Below are positions 5,698-12,098 of a stretch of 13,819 nucleotides of DNA, one piece after another. How positions within the stretch are numbered: position 1 is the first letter of the stretch; each line of letters opens with the position of its first letter. Both the position numbers and the translations under genes were made by a program. The notes under the pieces are model-generated. The model saw nothing but the letters and a program-made list of their open reading frames with translations, ran no database searches and had not been told where the DNA came from. The DNA is from Candidatus Pacearchaeota archaeon CG10_big_fil_rev_8_21_14_0_10_32_14 (GTDB lineage: Archaea > Nanobdellota > Nanobdellia > Pacearchaeales > GW2011-AR1): positions 4,911 through 18,729 of the forward strand of contig PFCY01000046.1 of the NCBI GenBank assembly GCA_002763085.1. Direction: 5' to 3'.

Positions 5698-6386
5698 TTT
5701 TCTTCCTCCACTTCAACTTCCATTTTCCAGGAATTTTTATTTCCTTTAATTGAGAGTTTTGATTTATCGTAATCAAATAATAATTGGTGTGAAAACAGGG
5801 TCGGGCAAAATAAAACGTAAGATTCGTATTCCCCCCCTTCGCCAGCAGGATTTATTTCATAATGATTTGCCATATCTTTTATTTCTTCTATGAAATCACC
5901 GTCAATTTCTCTTCCGAGCCAATCTTCGTTTAATGGTTCTGCAAAAACTCCGGTGATTATGACTTTCATTCCGCATTTTATTATATCGTTGACGTGTTCA
6001 AACTGATTTTTCTGCCAGAGAGGATTGAAACTTTCTATTCCGAGAGCGTCGCAAATTTTTTGAATTCTAGAAGATTGGTAAGTTGACGCCAATGCACCAG
6101 ATACTAAGCCTTCAATTTCATATTTCTGTTTTGCGGCAAGAATTGCGAGTTCTAAATCCTCTAATTCGCTTTCTTTTTCTCCTTTGGTTTTTTTAATTAA
6201 CAGAGGTATGGACATCGCTTGAGCCTGTTGCTTCACTTTATCTATAGAAGGTGTATGAAACATAAAGCTGTCATCATTTTCTGACTGGAGTGTTATTAGA
6301 CAGGCAATATCGTTTCCCTCTTTTTTAGCCAAATATGCCGCGTAACAAGAATCTTTGCCTCCGCTCCATAATATTCCTAGTTTCAT
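5694..6386 (-). CDS. dph6: Diphthine--ammonia ligase Dph6
   Basis: Dph6 performs the last step of diphthamide synthesis on elongation factor 2, using ATP and ammonia to amidate diphthine. The 230-residue protein starts with the PP-loop SGGKDS (residues 8-13) of N-type ATP pyrophosphatases. It ends with the family hallmark GEGGEYES (182-189). In between lies LVSGALASTYQSSRIQKICDAL, the conserved helix of this family. The length matches archaeal Dph6. It is the first gene of a two-gene operon with a glutamine amidotransferase. A GGAG sits 4 nt before the ATG and a TATA box about 28 nt before it. Confidence 0.92.
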   Translation of the reverse strand: MKLGILWSGGKDSCYAAYLAKKEGNDIACLITLQSENDDSFMFHTPSIDKVKQQAQAMSIPLLIKKTKGEKESELEDLELAILAAKQKYEIEGLVSGALASTYQSSRIQKICDALGIESFNPLWQKNQFEHVNDIIKCGMKVIITGVFAEPLNEDWLGREIDGDFIEEIKDMANHYEINPAGEGGEYESYVLFCPTLFSHQLLFDYDKSKLSIKGNKNSWKMEVEVEEEK

Positions 6387-6408
6387 TTTACTCCAATATC
6401 ATTTAATA

Positions 6409-6418
6409 GATAAATATC
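6409..6418 (-). promoter_or_regulatory. TATA box for dph6 operon
   Basis: Minus-strand GATATTTATC is centred about 28 nt before the start codon. It predicts a transcript starting near 6389, essentially leaderless. Confidence 0.5.
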
Positions 6419-6514
6419 TAGATATAGATTTTTTCTTTAAATTTTGAATTTGGAGGTGAACCGTCATCAATTATTGTTAGATTTCATTATTTAAAAATAC
6501 TCATATATTGGAAT

Positions 6515-7450
6515 TTAATCATAGTCTTCGTTTTTAGTATCGTTTGTTAAATTTTTTGGAGAAAGATTTTTTTCTTCTTGCTCGTCTTCTTCTTTTTCAA
6601 CAAACGCTTCATCAAACTCTTCAAGTTCGTATGTTTCGTCTTTTAATTCGGCGAATGGGTCGGGGTTGTTCTTAAAATAAACTGGCTTTAGCCAAATATC
6701 GATCTCAGAAAAATGGCTTTCTTGATGAAGCCAAACTTTTTGTTGATTTTCAAGATGGAGCAATGGACCGAAGGACGCTATGCGCTCCTCTCTTTCTTTA
6801 CCAACAAGCTCGGAAAAAGTAATTTTCTGCCTCTCTTCACTTCCTAAGTGTCTGAAAAGTTTGTCGTAAATGTCTAGAATTTTATCTTTAATGCTTATTC
6901 TTCTTCTCGGAAGAGAGATCGATGATTCCCGAAATGCGTTTTTATTCAGGATTTCTTTTTTTATTCTTCGATTTTCGGTGACGATGGCTTTATTTAGAGA
7001 TTCTAATAATTCGCTTAAAGTAACTTTTTTGAATCTTGGCATCGGTGATCTTGGAACTAATTCTGGAATGTCCTCGTCTAATTCTATCCTTTCTAATTTA
7101 TAGGTGGAATGGTCTGAATCTGTTCTACCAAAAAGAATGTCATCTATGCTTTTGATGTACTTATTTAAGAGGATTTCAGACTTCAGGCGTAGAAGTAATG
7201 CCGCGGCTAATAGAACCTTCCCCGAAATGAAAAAGTCGGCTTCTTCGAGTTCTTCTACCTTTTTGAGGTATCCATCAGTCAAGGTGATTATATTGATATC
7301 CCATGGATCTAACTGCTCAGTATTGATCAAATCGTAGATAATCTCTTGCCAGCCAATTTTCTTACTAAAGATAAGCTTTTGAATTTGATCCTGATTAGAA
7401 GAATTTAATTTTACCCCTTGAATTTGTTCTTTATCATTTTCCTCTTCCAT
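6515..7450 (-). CDS. scpA: Segregation and condensation protein ScpA
   Basis: ScpA is the kleisin that bridges SMC heads in the chromosome-condensing complex. The 311-residue protein has an N-terminal block of kleisin type (WQEIIYDLINTEQLDPWDINIITL). It continues with YLKKVEELEEADFFISGKVLLAAALLLRLKSEILL, the SMC-neck-binding region. A middle linker and a C-terminal winged-helix-like region (ITFSELVGKEREERIASFGPLLHLENQQKVWLHQE) follow, with a very acidic tail. The length is close to that of other archaeal ScpA. It stands alone with its own promoter. No smc or scpB gene is in the window. Confidence 0.92.
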   Translation of the reverse strand: MEEENDKEQIQGVKLNSSNQDQIQKLIFSKKIGWQEIIYDLINTEQLDPWDINIITLTDGYLKKVEELEEADFFISGKVLLAAALLLRLKSEILLNKYIKSIDDILFGRTDSDHSTYKLERIELDEDIPELVPRSPMPRFKKVTLSELLESLNKAIVTENRRIKKEILNKNAFRESSISLPRRRISIKDKILDIYDKLFRHLGSEERQKITFSELVGKEREERIASFGPLLHLENQQKVWLHQESHFSEIDIWLKPVYFKNNPDPFAELKDETYELEEFDEAFVEKEEDEQEEKNLSPKNLTNDTKNEDYD

Positions 7451-7470
7451 TTTTTATCGAGCATAAGCGT

Positions 7471-7480
7471 CTTTAAAAAC
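7471..7480 (-). promoter_or_regulatory. TATA box for scpA
   Basis: Minus-strand GTTTTTAAAG is centred 25-26 nt before the scpA ATG, which predicts a leaderless transcript. Confidence 0.55.
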
Positions 7481-7482
7481 AT

Positions 7483-7685
7483 ATTGTGTAGTGCCTAAGA
7501 TAATATAATATGATGGTTATTTTGCATAATTGTAGTGGTTAAATATCTTTTTAAAATTATATTCGCTATAGATTTAAGTTCCATAACACTTTTAAAGAAG
7601 GTTATTCTTAATATGATAAGCAATAAATGGTTACTACTATAACATTTACAAGCTATGTCATTTTTGAAGAGTAACAAAGCGAAAC
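7483..7685. other. AT-rich spacer with no recognised gene
   Basis: The only sizeable frame (60 codons on the minus strand, ending at 7495) has no promoter, ribosome site or recognisable protein features. No tRNA or paired box C/D elements were found; one ATGATGG at about 7510 resembles a C box but has no D box partner. Confidence 0.5.
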
Positions 7686-7694
7686 ATTTAAATA
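7686..7694 (+). promoter_or_regulatory. TATA box upstream of the candidate structured RNA
   Basis: ATTTAAATA is a good archaeal TATA box with no protein gene downstream on this strand. A start about 25 nt later (near 7715) coincides with the beginning of the GC-richer, hairpin-forming stretch. Confidence 0.5.
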
Positions 7695-7714
7695 CTTCAA
7701 AATGCTCAATTCAT

Positions 7715-7920
7715 TATCACCTCTTTTTCCCCAGGAGAGGCTTCAAGTCATACTAATTTTTTTGGCTTGACGCCCTCCCAGGGTTTATATTCGCTACGCG
7801 AAGACAAATCCATAAGTCAAACATTGTTTCACAAGTTTGCCTAAGGGTTTAATAATTCTTAAAATATAAGATCTCATCTAAATTTGAGCACGATTATAAA
7901 ATTAAGAATTATTATTTTTT
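7715..7920 (+). ncRNA. Candidate structured non-coding RNA with terminator-like hairpin
   Basis: This is an island of GC-richer sequence in an AT-rich, protein-free spacer, preceded by a TATA box. Hairpin 1 pairs GGAG and GGC (7734-7737, 7739-7741) with GCC and CTCC (7772-7778), and CAAG 7744-7747 with CTTG 7766-7769 above a 2x2 internal loop. Hairpin 2 pairs 7781-7786 with 7806-7811 and 7790-7794 with 7798-7802 around a 3x3 internal loop. The stretch ends with a 13-bp perfect stem (7850-7862 with 7902-7914) followed by T7915-7920. It does not show the signature motifs I know for RNase P RNA, SRP RNA, 5S rRNA or box C/D RNA. A diverged member of one of these, or an H/ACA-like RNA (ATA follows hairpin 2), remains possible. 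Confidence 0.45.
7850..7914 (+). terminator. 13-bp perfect inverted repeat followed by T-run
   Basis: Bases 7850-7862 are exactly complementary to 7902-7914 (39-nt loop), and T7915-7920 follows. On the plus strand this forms a long stem plus U-tract at the end of the candidate RNA. The T-run is on the plus side, so it would act on plus-strand transcription rather than on rps27ae. Confidence 0.45.
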
Positions 7921-7976
7921 AGATTCAACTTTTTTTCTAGAAGTTTTTCAGAGAACTCTATTCGTTATTGACAGAT

Positions 7977-8240
7977 TTATTTTTTGGAAACTTTCTTTTC
8001 AATTGGCTTTTCTTGTACATTTTGGAGAGGAGGTTTTCCTGAGAATTCAGTATAATGACATTTTCCGCAATATGATCTACCACTTGATACCATTAAGAAA
8101 ATTCCCGGTCCGCATCTAGGACATGATGGGGCACGTATAATTTTATCGCCGGTGATTGTATATTTTGTATACTTCTTACTAGTAGGATTGTTTTGATGTT
8201 TCTTCTTTCCTTTCTTTACTGATTTTTTTTTCTTTGCCAT
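7977..8240 (-). CDS. rps27ae: Ribosomal protein S27ae
   Basis: This zinc-ribbon protein of the archaeal/eukaryal small ribosomal subunit is 87 residues long. It has a strongly basic N-terminus (MAKKKKSVKKGKKK). The zinc ribbon CPRCGPGIFL ... YCGKCHYTEF places cysteines at 40, 43, 58 and 61, diagnostic for S27ae. The C-terminal tail is longer than usual and lysine-rich. It is the last gene of the rpo7 - spt4 - rps24e - rps27ae cluster, but is separated from rps24e by an unusually long, structured 177-nt spacer. The ATG follows AGGTGTCCTCGCACGT, whose AGGTG may serve as a ribosome site. Confidence 0.93.
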   Translation of the reverse strand: MAKKKKSVKKGKKKHQNNPTSKKYTKYTITGDKIIRAPSCPRCGPGIFLMVSSGRSYCGKCHYTEFSGKPPLQNVQEKPIEKKVSKK

Positions 8241-8417
8241 ACGTGCGAGGACACCTGTGGTTTCCTTTAACTCTCAGCTTCACTCCGCCTCGACGTTACC
8301 TAAATAGGTCCGCCCAAACGTGAAACTGCTCGGCTTAACCTTACCTTTCGTTGCGGCTAAGCGACTTCTTAAATTGCCTCCGACGGAAGTCGCGCAAAAT
8401 AAGTTTAATTTAATTTA
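8241..8417 (-). promoter_or_regulatory. Structured leader B before rps27ae
   Basis: This 177-nt spacer between rps24e and rps27ae is far GC-richer than other spacers here and highly foldable as minus-strand RNA. Elements are an 8-bp perfect stem (8361-8368 with 8386-8393), a 9-bp stem with one G-U (8275-8283 with 8320-8328) enclosing a small hairpin (8298-8301 with 8306-8309), and possible GCTTA/TAAGC pairing around the next segment. It ends in AGGTGTCCTCGCA just before the start codon. The first third is a near copy of the spacer before spt4. It could be a cis-regulatory leader or an embedded small RNA. No known riboswitch or RNA family is recognised. Confidence 0.45.
8346..8412 (-). repeat. 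Repeat copy B (67 nt)
   Basis: It aligns without gaps to 8945-9011. Within the 62-nt core (8351-8412) 58 bases are identical, and the four changes spare both arms of the GCGACTTC/GAAGTCGC stem. It begins right after the rps24e stop codon region. Both copies lie in the same orientation within one gene cluster. Confidence 0.85.
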
Positions 8418-8678
8418 TTATTTCTTCACTTTCTTATTATGAGCTTCTATATTCTCTTTATCTTGAAGTGATGAATATATTTTTGCGTCAATCAAAAATG
8501 TTTTTCTTCCAAATTTACCTTTTATACCTTCTATCTTAATGTTTTCTAAATTTGATTTAAAATTATCTGAAATTATTTTTGCTGCTTCGTCTCTTGAGGG
8601 CGTTTTTTCTCCTTCAACTAAGTATTTAATTTCTTTTCTCTTGAATAATAGATTTTCCTTTTCTTGAATTATTTTCAT
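8418..8678 (-). CDS. rps24e: Ribosomal protein S24e
   Basis: This 86-residue small-subunit protein has the S24e pattern. It opens with a strand resembling the family's N-terminus (NLLFKRKEIKYLVEG), followed by TPSRDEAAKIISDNF (family PSRKEVREKLA). It ends with IEGIKGKFGRKTFLIDAKIYSS, matching the family's FGGGRSKGYARIY strand. It is slightly shorter than the usual 95-100 residues. It follows spt4 by 34 nt, the usual archaeal neighbour order, and is separated from rps27ae by the structured spacer. Confidence 0.9.
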   Translation of the reverse strand: MKIIQEKENLLFKRKEIKYLVEGEKTPSRDEAAKIISDNFKSNLENIKIEGIKGKFGRKTFLIDAKIYSSLQDKENIEAHNKKVKK

Positions 8679-8712
8679 TTTAGATTATGATTTAGATGAT
8701 TTTTAAAATTAA

Positions 8713-8901
8713 TTATCTTGTTTTTATAGCAAATTCGCCTTTGTTTTTCAATTTTAGTTTATTCGCTATCTCTGATTTTTCTGGATTGAGTATAATAATT
8801 CTTCCCTTGATAGTGTCTGTTGATTCTTTACTATCGCAGTTCGGACATTTTTCTCCGTCGTATATTTTGTTGCAGATTTTACAAGCTTTTAATTTTACCA
8901 T
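8713..8901 (-). CDS. spt4: Transcription elongation factor Spt4 (RNA polymerase subunit E'')
   Basis: Spt4 pairs with Spt5 on the RNA polymerase clamp to promote processive transcription. The 62-residue protein has the zinc site C7-x2-C10 and C19-x2-C22 (KACKIC ... KCPNC). It continues with GRIIILNPEKSEIANKLKLKNKGEFAIKTR, which matches archaeal Spt4 nearly throughout. The length is normal. It lies downstream of rpo7 as in many archaea, but with a 114-nt structured spacer between them. The ATG follows AGGTAGGTGTCCCCGC, containing an AGGTAGGTG ribosome-site candidate. Confidence 0.95.
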   Translation of the reverse strand: MVKLKACKICNKIYDGEKCPNCDSKESTDTIKGRIIILNPEKSEIANKLKLKNKGEFAIKTR

Positions 8902-9015
8902 GCGGGGACACCTACCTGCGACGCGGAGTCACTATAATCTTCCATTTCATTGCGGTTAAGCGACTTCTTAAATTGCCTTCGACCGAAGTCGCACAAAATA
9001 AGTTTAATTTAGTTA
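8902..9015 (-). promoter_or_regulatory. Structured leader A before spt4
   Basis: This 114-nt spacer separates rpo7 from spt4. As minus-strand RNA it forms the perfect stem 8960-8967 with 8985-8992. The same 5' arm can instead pair with GTCGCA near the 3' end (TGCGAC with GTCGCA), so two mutually exclusive folds are possible. It ends in AGGTGTCCCCGCA next to the start codon, matching the end of leader B except for one pyrimidine change. A TTATTTTG motif at its upstream end could be a weak TATA box. Confidence 0.45.
8945..9011 (-). repeat. Repeat copy A (67 nt)
   Basis: It is a near copy of 8346-8412 (58 of 62 in the core). It starts four bases from the rpo7 stop codon, so each copy directly follows an upstream gene and belongs to the leader of the next one. 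Confidence 0.85.
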
Positions 9016-9639
9016 TCATTTTTTTCCTCCTTTAGGAGTTTTTGATTTTGAAGTCTTCGCTTCTTTTTGTTCTTCTCTAGCAACTTTCTTTGCTTCTTTA
9101 TCTTTGTATGCTTGATCTTCTTTTATCCATTCAAGTTTTCCAAGTCCCGGCTGTCTCATTGTAAGCCCAATCTTCAAATCTCCACCTTTATGAGATATAG
9201 CTACAATCCTGGCAAGGCAGTTGTCACCTTTCTTTAAACTTCGCTTTGTCTTTTTTCCAGTTAGAGTACTAGTTTTACTTAAACTAACAAAATCGTCCAT
9301 TGTCTGTCCTATATGAATAAGTCCTTTTGTAACCCCTAAATTCATGAAAGCACCGAAATTTGTGATTTCGTCGACAGTACAATAAACTAGTTCGTGAAGC
9401 TGAGGTCTCCAGACCAATAATTTAAATCTTGATTCATAGTAAGCAGCACCGTCGCCGGGAATGATAACGCCGTCACCAATCTTCAATACTTCAATAACAG
9501 AAATTACTCTTCCAATTTCTTTGTCATAATAATTGTTATATGTTTCGAGAAGTTGTTTGAATACAGCTTCAGCTGTAGGCAATCCGAATAATTTTGGATC
9601 TACTCTAACATAGTCTTCGACTTCAGTAATGTAAAACAT
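9016..9639 (-). CDS. rpo7: DNA-directed RNA polymerase subunit Rpo7 (E')
   Basis: Rpo7 forms the polymerase stalk with Rpo4 and helps open complexes and bind nascent RNA. The N-terminal tip domain is clear (MFYITEVEDYVRVDP ... KQLLETYNNYYDKEIGRVISV), followed by GDGVIIPGDGAAYYESRFKLLVWRP. The S1-type RNA-binding domain spans about residues 85-165 (ELVYCTVDEITNFGAFMNLG ... KKGDNCLARIVAIS). The C-terminus adds about 40 Lys-, Ala- and Glu-rich residues beyond the domain. It heads the gene cluster with spt4 and the two ribosomal proteins. Confidence 0.95.
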   Translation of the reverse strand: MFYITEVEDYVRVDPKLFGLPTAEAVFKQLLETYNNYYDKEIGRVISVIEVLKIGDGVIIPGDGAAYYESRFKLLVWRPQLHELVYCTVDEITNFGAFMNLGVTKGLIHIGQTMDDFVSLSKTSTLTGKKTKRSLKKGDNCLARIVAISHKGGDLKIGLTMRQPGLGKLEWIKEDQAYKDKEAKKVAREEQKEAKTSKSKTPKGGKK

Positions 9640-9667
9640 TTTGAACTAAAAGGTAATGAAAAATAGA

Positions 9668-9677
9668 GTAAATATTG
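9668..9677 (-). promoter_or_regulatory. Possible TATA box for the rpo7 cluster
   Basis: Minus-strand AATATTTACT lies about 33 nt before the rpo7 ATG. It would give a leader of under 10 nt. It is moderately convincing. Confidence 0.4.
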
Positions 9678-9744
9678 GCTTAAAAAGCTTTTGGCATCAT
9701 TTTTTATGACATAATTGAGGATTGTTGGTCAAATATTAAAAAAA

Positions 9745-10164
9745 CTAATGATATCCTAGCTCTTTTCTGCCGTGAATCAGTAATTTTTTATTTTTGACTT
9801 TTTTTAATATGCCTTTATCCAGCGAGGCTATGTAAATATCTGGATGGGCATTTGCATAATCAATTATTAAATTATCCACAGTTCTTCTTTTAAGACTTGG
9901 AATCAAAGATACATTTAGATCAACTTTGTCAAAAACATTATTTAGAATTATCCTCAAAGATAATGCTGCGGTCTCTTTCTCTTTTGCGATTCTTCCATAA
10001 ATGGATATTGGTAGAGAAATTTTTTCTAATTCTATAATAACTTGCTTAGGAATTAAAATATTACTCCCTGAAAATCCTTCATCTCTTAAAAATGTAAAAA
10101 AATCTATTTTTTTATTCACACATGAAATTATAAAAGACGAATCAAGTAAACATTTTTTTTCCAT
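9745..10164 (-). CDS. PIN-domain RNase, Fcf1/Utp23-like
   Basis: The start is placed at ATG 10164, giving 139 residues. A longer frame exists but would overlap the hydrolase gene, and the PIN fold begins right at this methionine. Acidic residues at the expected places are D8 (CLLDSSFI), E45 (IPKQVIIELEKI), D97 (TVDNLIIDYA) and D116 (IASLDKGIL). The pattern matches the archaeal Fcf1-like PIN family (COG1412) linked to rRNA processing, rather than VapC toxins, and no antitoxin gene adjoins it. A TATA box about 26 nt upstream gives it an independent leaderless transcript. Confidence 0.8.
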   Translation of the reverse strand: MEKKCLLDSSFIISCVNKKIDFFTFLRDEGFSGSNILIPKQVIIELEKISLPISIYGRIAKEKETAALSLRIILNNVFDKVDLNVSLIPSLKRRTVDNLIIDYANAHPDIYIASLDKGILKKVKNKKLLIHGRKELGYH

Positions 10165-10184
10165 AGAATGAAATGGAAATTGAT

Positions 10185-10194
10185 GTATAAAAAC
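10185..10194 (-). promoter_or_regulatory. TATA box for the PIN gene
   Basis: Minus-strand GTTTTTATAC is centred about 26 nt before ATG 10164. This supports the downstream start codon and a leaderless message. Confidence 0.55.
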
Positions 10195-10210
10195 TTTTAT
10201 TATAATGAGT

Positions 10211-11029
10211 TTAAGAATCCAAATTATCGAAAAAAGATACGATCGATTTAATAATTCTAAAAGAATCTTTTCCTTCTTCATTTTTTAAGAAATATGAGAA
10301 ATCGTAAGAGTTTCTATTAAGGCAATGATTTAGTCCTTTAATTCTTTCAGAAAAGTCATGTCCAGAAGGATAAATTTTTCTTAAAATTTCTCTTGACTTT
10401 AAGTAGTGATCAGGATTTCCAAGGGTTCCTAACGCTTCGTCCCTATCTGAAACGCAATATCCTACAGGGATATTTGAGGGAATAATCGTCGGAGAACTTA
10501 AAAGTGATGAAGCCCCCTCCATAAAATTCGGATTCCATTCATTCCCTAATAGTTGATTAGTAAATTCCTTGAAGTAGGGTAGATTTTTTATTCTTGAAGC
10601 AGATAATCCTAATTGATAAAGCGAGGAAAATGAAAAATCTCCGAAGCAAGGTGTAATTAAAAAATATGGATAAGGGTTTAATTTAGAATTTGCTACAGCA
10701 ATCGACCCAGCTGAATGAGCCAATAATAAATTTCTTCCTTCACCTAAAGATTCTAAGACTGAGTCAAGATCCTCACTCAACATGGGGGGATTAAATTCTA
10801 CTTTAGAATTTTTTTGTCCTCTTTGATTGTATGTAGCAACATTATAATGATCTGCCAATCCGTTTAGAAAAGGCATATAACCTTGAAAACCAGAGTTCAG
10901 TCCAAGAACAACTACTATTCTTGATTTTGATGATTTTTCCCTTGATATGATGCCTTCGAGAGAAATTTTTGATTTATCTGCCTTAGAAGATTGTCCAACA
11001 ATAAAAGAAACTGGAATCCAATTCACCAT
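10211..11029 (-). CDS. Alpha/beta hydrolase
   Basis: The 272-residue protein keeps the fold's main landmarks. An oxyanion-region strand is VVVLGLNSGFQGYMPFLNGLAD (39-60), and YNVATYNQRGQ is the second strand. The nucleophile elbow LLAHSAGSIA has Ser106. The acid is probably Asp195 or Asp197 (VSDRDEALG) and the general base His235 (GLNHCL). No signal peptide is seen, so it is cytosolic. The substrate cannot be told. A cap-like insert lies between about residues 130 and 185. The first 30 residues precede the core and are not recognised. Confidence 0.82.
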   Translation of the reverse strand: MVNWIPVSFIVGQSSKADKSKISLEGIISREKSSKSRIVVVLGLNSGFQGYMPFLNGLADHYNVATYNQRGQKNSKVEFNPPMLSEDLDSVLESLGEGRNLLLAHSAGSIAVANSKLNPYPYFLITPCFGDFSFSSLYQLGLSASRIKNLPYFKEFTNQLLGNEWNPNFMEGASSLLSSPTIIPSNIPVGYCVSDRDEALGTLGNPDHYLKSREILRKIYPSGHDFSERIKGLNHCLNRNSYDFSYFLKNEEGKDSFRIIKSIVSFFDNLDS

Positions 11030-11050
11030 GACTATAGTTAAAGTTTAAAG

Positions 11051-11060
11051 TTATAAATAT
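11051..11060 (-). promoter_or_regulatory. TATA box for the hydrolase gene
   Basis: Minus-strand ATATTTATAA is centred about 26 nt before the start codon. It lies in a 74-nt divergent promoter region shared with the operon at 11104. Confidence 0.55.
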
Positions 11061-11073
11061 TATTGTGGAGAAG

Positions 11074-11082
11074 TTTTAAATA
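11074..11082 (+). promoter_or_regulatory. TATA box for the four-gene operon
   Basis: TTTTAAATA is centred about 26 nt before ATG 11104, which predicts a leaderless transcript for the first gene. Confidence 0.6.
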
Positions 11083-11103
11083 AGTTAAAATATTGTAATC
11101 TAT

Positions 11104-11667
11104 ATGGATGAAAAAGAGCATTTGATAGAAGTTCTCTCTGGCGTTCGTAAAGCAATTCTTACACGAAATATTTTAAGTCTTAAAGATTTAAGTAATCAGA
11201 CAATTCATTCTGCGTCAATTTATCAAGATACTGACAGCATTGCTATTGCTGTTGTTGTTTATGCTATGAGTAAAATAATCGAGAGAAGAGAACATGAAAA
11301 TTTCAATGGCTGTGAAGAATTCTGCGATAAGAGTTTAAAATCGATAGATAAAGCATTAGCAGCGCTCCAAAAAGATGATAAAAAGAAATTTAGCGATAGT
11401 TTAAATAATATAACCAAAAGTGTAAATAAATTGTCGGGGAATCTCAGAAGATATATTCAAGACGTTATGAGAAAATCATCAATAAATAAAGCATCAAAAA
11501 TCTATGAGCATGGAATCTCACTCGAGCAAACTGCAAATCTTCTCGGAATTTCATTATATGAATTAGCATCATATACTGGACAAAAAGAATTTTCTGACAT
11601 AGAACAAAATAAATCAATTTCAGTCAAGGATAGAATTAAACTTGTTGAGAAAATGTTTGAAAAATGA
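11104..11667 (+). CDS. Helical protein with C-terminal HTH-like segment
   Basis: The 187-residue protein is predicted to be almost entirely helical. A long N-terminal bundle (about 1-125) has regular charged and hydrophobic spacing. The segment at 138-160 (ISLEQTANLLGISLYELASYTGQ) reads as a helix-turn-helix of the repressor type. It heads an operon with a GNAT enzyme, a phosphatase-like protein and a PIN-like protein. Its stop overlaps the next start by ATGA. It may be a DNA-binding regulator, but the long N-terminal bundle is unassigned. I recognise no named family. Confidence 0.75.
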   Translation: MDEKEHLIEVLSGVRKAILTRNILSLKDLSNQTIHSASIYQDTDSIAIAVVVYAMSKIIERREHENFNGCEEFCDKSLKSIDKALAALQKDDKKKFSDSLNNITKSVNKLSGNLRRYIQDVMRKSSINKASKIYEHGISLEQTANLLGISLYELASYTGQKEFSDIEQNKSISVKDRIKLVEKMFEK

Positions 11668-12098
11668 AAGAGGTCATTAGAATCGCTGTGAATAAAGATT
11701 CATCTAGAATTATTGAATTGCTAAACTCTGAGAAGATGTTAACAAGTAATGATAATCTTATCTATAATAAGGGACATATATACGAAATCATAAATGGAAG
11801 TAAATCAAAAACTTTTGTTTATGTTATAGATAAAAAGATTGTGGGATTAATCAACTTTATGGTGTATAAGCTTGGAAGATATGCAGAGTTTTATATTATT
11901 ATAATTGATAATAAATATAGGAAAAAAGGAATAGCGAGAAAGTTATATGATTTTGCAGAGGATAAACTTAGAAAATCTGGGATTAATCTTATTTATGGAT
12001 ACACTCTAGAAAATAATAATCCTATGCAAATTATGTTAGAAAAATTAAATTTTGATAAGGGCAAGAAACATTATTTTTATTCAAAGGTGTTAAAATGA
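11664..12098 (+). CDS. GNAT-family N-acetyltransferase
   Basis: The acetyl-CoA-binding motif A is clear. Strand AEFYIIIIDNKYRKKGIARKL contains R86-x-x-G89-x-A91, followed by a helix. Motif B is GINLIYGYTLENNNPMQIMLEKLNF (about 106-130), with the usual asparagine-rich turn before the helix, and a final strand HYFYSKVLK. The length of 144 is typical. It could acetylate a protein N-terminus, a side chain or a small molecule; the sequence does not say. It overlaps both neighbours by 4 nt, so it is translationally coupled. Confidence 0.87.
   Translation: MKEVIRIAVNKDSSRIIELLNSEKMLTSNDNLIYNKGHIYEIINGSKSKTFVYVIDKKIVGLINFMVYKLGRYAEFYIIIIDNKYRKKGIARKLYDFAEDKLRKSGINLIYGYTLENNNPMQIMLEKLNFDKGKKHYFYSKVLK

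Noticed and set aside
6440..6480. Minus-strand TGATGA suggesting a box C/D RNA between dph6 and scpA
   Set aside because: No CTGA D box, second C box or terminal stem lies within range.
7495..7677. 60-codon minus-strand frame
   Set aside because: It has no ribosome site or promoter, an unusual composition and no family resemblance; it lies in an AT-rich spacer.
8241..8417. 5S rRNA, SRP RNA or RNase P RNA in the long rps27ae leader
   Set aside because: The conserved loop and core sequences of these RNAs could not be found on either strand by eye; a covariance search would settle it.
9745..10164. VapBC toxin-antitoxin reading of the PIN gene
   Set aside because: No antitoxin-sized partner adjoins it and the motif pattern fits the Fcf1-like family better.
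10165..10281. 39-residue N-terminal extension of the PIN gene
   Set aside because: It overlaps the hydrolase coding region, while the TATA box and the PIN motif both point to ATG 10164.
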